This document shows positions 59,908-64,000 of a stretch of 64,000 nt of DNA, piece after piece (the stretch's first letter is position 1; each line of letters opens with the position of its first letter). The stretch is from Paratinospora sagittata (Eukaryota; Streptophyta; Magnoliopsida; Ranunculales; Menispermaceae). The notes beneath the pieces are model-generated. The model made no database searches. It worked only from the letters and a program-made list of their open reading frames with translations, and had not been told where the DNA came from. The stretch lies in assembly GCA_035771175.1 (NCBI GenBank), contig CM069593.1, positions 45,879,554 through 45,943,553 of the forward strand. The letters run 5' to 3'. The translations under genes and the position numbers were made by a program.

Positions 59908-62900
59908 TGGAATCACCGAGGATAGTGAAGTACATACAAAATAGAAAATAAAAAGAGACACAAGGTTTTTATATATTTTCAAAAAAAAATTTACGAAGTA
60001 TACCAATACTAATCTTTACATTATCAAATTGATATTTATGGAGGAAGCTCAAAACTTTCTCCTTGTGTGCCTAATCATATAAATATTTGACATACTAACT
60101 CATAGAGGTAAATTGTCATTATAAAAATAATAAAAAATTCTTCTGTGGGCAACGTTTTCCAAAAACTCTTTTCTAAAAGTGTTTTTGAATCAGAAATGTC
60201 TTTTTAAAAATATTTTTAAAGGTGTTTAATAACATTTGCTTTTATTTAAATTATAGTAAAAAAATAGCTTTTTATTTTTAGAAGAATATAGGTGAGACTT
60301 GCTTTTCTTTAGAAAAAAACGTTTATGAAAAAACTCTTCCAAATGGGACTTAGGTAGTTGGATCCTTGTGAGATTTAGAGAGTTCAATTCTTAATAACTT
60401 AGCACAAGTCTAATTCAAGCTTCACACTCCAACAATATACTATAATTTCTAGAATATATATACTACCGCCTCAATAGCCTCGTATTTTCAAGTTTTACAT
60501 ACATAACCCATCAGTTCAAATCTCTACCATTAAATTTTATTCATTACATACTAAATTTCATATTAAATTATTTGATTAAGTGAGTTACTTACATTATTAT
60601 TATAATATTTAAGCTGCAGGCTTCAGTGTAGTACCCTTTCATCATCAGACTGCAGCTGAAAATGGCTTGATGTGAATCCCCCACCCACCATTTAACAAAT
60701 AATTAATCATGGGTCCCTATAGTTAATGCATCAATATTTTTTTTTTTAAGTAAAATGACTATAATACTAATCAAACCTTTAATAGCATGCTTATGGATCC
60801 GTCACATGATTTGTCATATATGGCCAAAAATAAATAAAAATACAATTATCAAATCAAATGTTTCATATATGAAAAAACGAGAATAGAAATTAATGATTGG
60901 CAACATGGGATTCCCTTGTTAGTTAGTGACTTACTTAATTAATTAATCCTTTTTTTTTCAAATTTTAGTACAATTATTTGTTAATTCTTTTTGCATGATA
61001 TATATGTATATACATACATTTATACTTTATTAGGTCTCCGCTCCACATGATGAAGATAGTTTGATTAATCAAAGTAAAGAAATATATATATTATTTTATT
61101 TTTTTTGTCAACGATTCTAATCTTGGAGTTCTCGGCTGGCCGTTGTCTCAGCTTTTCATTATCCGAGAGAGATTCATGTCTGTGAAGCTTCTAAACTTTG
61201 TGCCATGAGATTAATTTGTTTAACATGCATGTTTAACTGTGTTGATAAATATTTAATATGATATTATAAAATTTTAATTAGTGGGGTTGACAATAACTTT
61301 GTTTTAATTATATGTGATTTGTTCTTATCTGCTTAAAATTATGATTTTGCATTTTAATTTTTTATATAAAAAATTATATAGGTTGTGAGGTGGAAGATGA
61401 GATAATTAAATATTTTAATTGCAAGGGGCCGGAATTTCTTGCAGTTTTCTTGCTTACTCAAAGTGATTTTCTTTTTCCCAAACTTTCAAGCCCTTTGGAA
61501 ACCGCAAAATCTTACATAAAGTTAATGTCAAGAAACAAGATTTGGACATTTTCGAAATCAAGAATTCCTCGATTCGGTTTTTTTTTAATAATTTATTGAT
61601 GATCCATTAAAAGCAAAAAAATAAAAAATAAATAAAGGATTAAGATTACCTTATCTTAAAAAATCGCTGTATATTATTATAGTCTAATTCAACTTTTTCT
61701 TTTCTTTTCTTTTTATTTGAGGTAATGTAATTAAATTTGCTGCTAGGTTGTTTTATGGGTGAAATTGTGCATCTTGAAATATTAGTGTGATGGTTAAATT
61801 AATGTAAAATATATTACTGATTTTAAAAAAAGAAAAAGAAAAAAGCGAATAATTTTCATTATGAAAGTTATTACTATTTTTAGTAAATACTAATCATTAT
61901 TTTTTAAAAATAATTTTTTTATTTAGCATTACGATTTCATTTAAAGTGGGTATACTCCCAGTCTCCCACTTAGAATTTTGAAATTTTACTTAGCATTATT
62001 TTAATAAGACTAGAATTAAGGTAGATGGGGTTAAAATCAAACTTTGAGTAATATGGAAGTAAGGAGGAAAGATATCTCATTTGTGCCATACAAGTGCCTT
62101 TGATTATTTATCTGATAATATAATATGATTCAATACTATATATGGAGAACCTCGATCATGTAACAAAAGAAAATTTACAAAATCTGGCCCAAGATTATTA
62201 ATTAGATATCTCATTTGTGGTTGAATGATGTAGTATATATAGCCCTCATCAACCATGAATATTTGTAATAATGAACCCATTTCCAATATCATATAATTTA
62301 TTTATTTATTTATGGATGGGCTTCCATCATATAATGTAACCTACTTGCTCTGGCCCTTCTTTCCACGGGCATCATATTGCCAAAAATATATGTATATAAA
62401 TTGTACGGATTCGATGCATTTCTTTAAAAAAAAAATAAAAAAAAAATCTATATATTAATCTTTTTTGTTTTTCGTGAGATTGGTGACACATTAATTATAA
62501 CTGTGAAGCTCTCAAGGGTCCCAGAATTCAAGATTTTTTTTTAAAATAAAAAAATAAAAAAAATAAAAAATCGAGATATAATGTTAGAAGCGTTAATGAT
62601 TTCCAGACCCTTGGAATTATTTATTATTTATTTTTATTTTTAGATATGTGGGGTTATCTTTTTTCTTGCCCTCCCTTCACTAATATATACAAACACTGCA
62701 TCTTCTTCTTCCTTAGTACTATATATTCACCTCGTTTATAGCATTGCATGCAATACCCTTCTCATTATTGCTTCTCCATGGGTTTCAAATTTTGAATATG
62801 TTCCAATCTATTATTGGATTTAAATTCTATTGAGAATGAATTAATGATGTTAAGATGGCTTGGATCATCATTGACTCAAAATAAATAATATTTTTACATC

Positions 62901-64000
62901 ATTTGAGAGGAAATAGTTTGAGCCATATAAAAGAAACCTCTCTCTAAATTACGATTATTATTTTTTCAAGAACCCAAGTAGAGAGAAATAAAAAAAAAAA
63001 AAGATTTATAATAAGGTTAGAATCGTTATTAATAACATTAAAAATCAATCTAATCATGGCCATAAATGTGCATGCGATCCATTTGAGTGAGCAAAACTAG
63101 GGTTATTCTAGCATGAAAAAAATATAAAAATCAAAGTTATTAAAGGAGTGCTTAAAATTTTGTTTAATTTATTTATTTGTTTACTTTTGAATATTTGGCA
63201 TATAAGTTTTGGACTGCAAATGATGATGGGAGGCTCTTCATGAGAATTTTCATTCGATAAAGAAGACCAATTTCAGCCAAATAAAGATTTATGATGATGA
63301 TGATCAATTTATACAAACACCCTTGTAAAGATATAGAAAAATGTTTTATATGCACTGGGTATCAAAGTCATTTTTTGACGTTGACACCCAATTTTTTTAA
63401 ATATTTTAGGAATGAGTGTGTATTGTACAATATTCTAACATTCAACAGAGACCGGGTGCCAATATTAAAAATAGCGTTGACATCTAACATATCTGTGACA
63501 TTACTCAAAACTATATATACTAAGCTGACACAACTATAATATTATAGAAAAAACAATCATTTCCATGAAAAAATAAACAAATTAAGATAGCTCCTATGAG
63601 GTTGACTAATATTCTCATTTCTTGTGTTTACATGGAATTAGCATCATCTTTTTAATTTTCCCTTCTAACAGCCACATTTTTTTTTTTTTTCGGAGTTCTT
63701 ATATATTCTTATTGTTGTTGTCCTAGCTAGAACGGGCTTAAAAGCAAAAGGGCTTAATCAAAAGTATTCTCTTTGTATCAGTATATATATATATATATAA
63801 TACTAATTATGCCAAAAGTATTTGGTATCTCTGAACTGTGCAACTAAGAGAACTGTGGATTGTGACAGTGATAATTTAGCTACAAGCTCCCAGCATCATT
63901 CACTTGGTTAAGCCCCTTTGCCTACTTATTAGGTAGCATCACTTCACTCCATGTTGGTCTTATCACCTTTGGAACATCGAGAAAGAATACACACATCTAG

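Larger units (their letters stand above)
58970..64000. other. AT-rich region downstream of the OVATE gene, no supported gene
   Basis: Open frames here are short and featureless. A stretch at about 60130-60360 looks like a decayed small DNA element (it ends CTTCCAAATGGGACTTAGG) but I could not prove inverted repeats. Microsatellites lie at 59190-59234, 59867-59903 and 63782-63799. Confidence 0.45.

Noticed and set aside
60130..60360. Possible MITE
   Set aside because: The ends do not align as inverted repeats beyond a few bases and no duplication was found.
1..64000. CRISPR arrays, operons, prophage or bacterial defence systems
   Set aside because: Introns, LINEs, SINEs and plant gene families show this is plant nuclear DNA; tandem repeats present lack the spacing of CRISPR arrays.

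Overview
The window looks like nuclear DNA of a eudicot, perhaps woody. It is AT-rich and gene-sparse, its genes have GT-AG introns and plant-specific families (PPR, OVATE, GIR-type EAR repressor, plant CAF1), and the spaces between genes are full of decayed L1-type LINEs, tRNA-derived SINEs including an Au-like one, solo LTRs and MITEs. No species can be named from sequence alone.

Layout, left to right. 1-1212 (+) is the last three exons of a PPR4-like organellar pentatricopeptide protein. 3972-4105 (-) is the last exon of a DSS1/SEM1 proteasome-lid protein whose first exon I cannot find. 4630-8620 holds two LINE remnants on opposite strands, followed by a SINE. 11160-11489 (+) is a small GIR-type EAR repressor. 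13.4-17 kb carries a MITE, a MULE-type MITE inserted in the head of a SINE, and a second SINE. 20.77-28.24 kb is a cluster of antisense LINE remnants with an Au-type SINE between them. 30807-32876 (-) is an RRM plus CCHC plus RS-rich splicing-type protein. 35582-41977 (+) is a complete four-exon UEV1 (Mms2-type E2 variant). 43185-44036 (+) is an intronless CAF1 deadenylase. 47016-49205 is a solo LTR. 50561-56114 is a 5'-truncated LINE split by a second, 3.1-kb solo LTR. 58196-58969 (+) is an intronless OVATE family protein. The last 5 kb are AT-rich with no gene I can support.

The genes are ordinary housekeeping and regulatory genes with no shared pathway; several act on RNA (PPR4 in plastid splicing, the RRM/RS protein in splicing, CAF1 in mRNA decay). 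Their order is informative. From remembered Arabidopsis locus numbers, PPR4, UEV1 and CAF1 family members each sit next to an OVATE gene, but at different places in that genome, while here all four families share one 60-kb stretch. This suggests an ancestral block that was later split in Arabidopsis. I see no novel defence, biosynthetic or toxin-like system. The best second-look items are this conserved block, the exactly resolved nested insertions and the orphan DSS1 exon.
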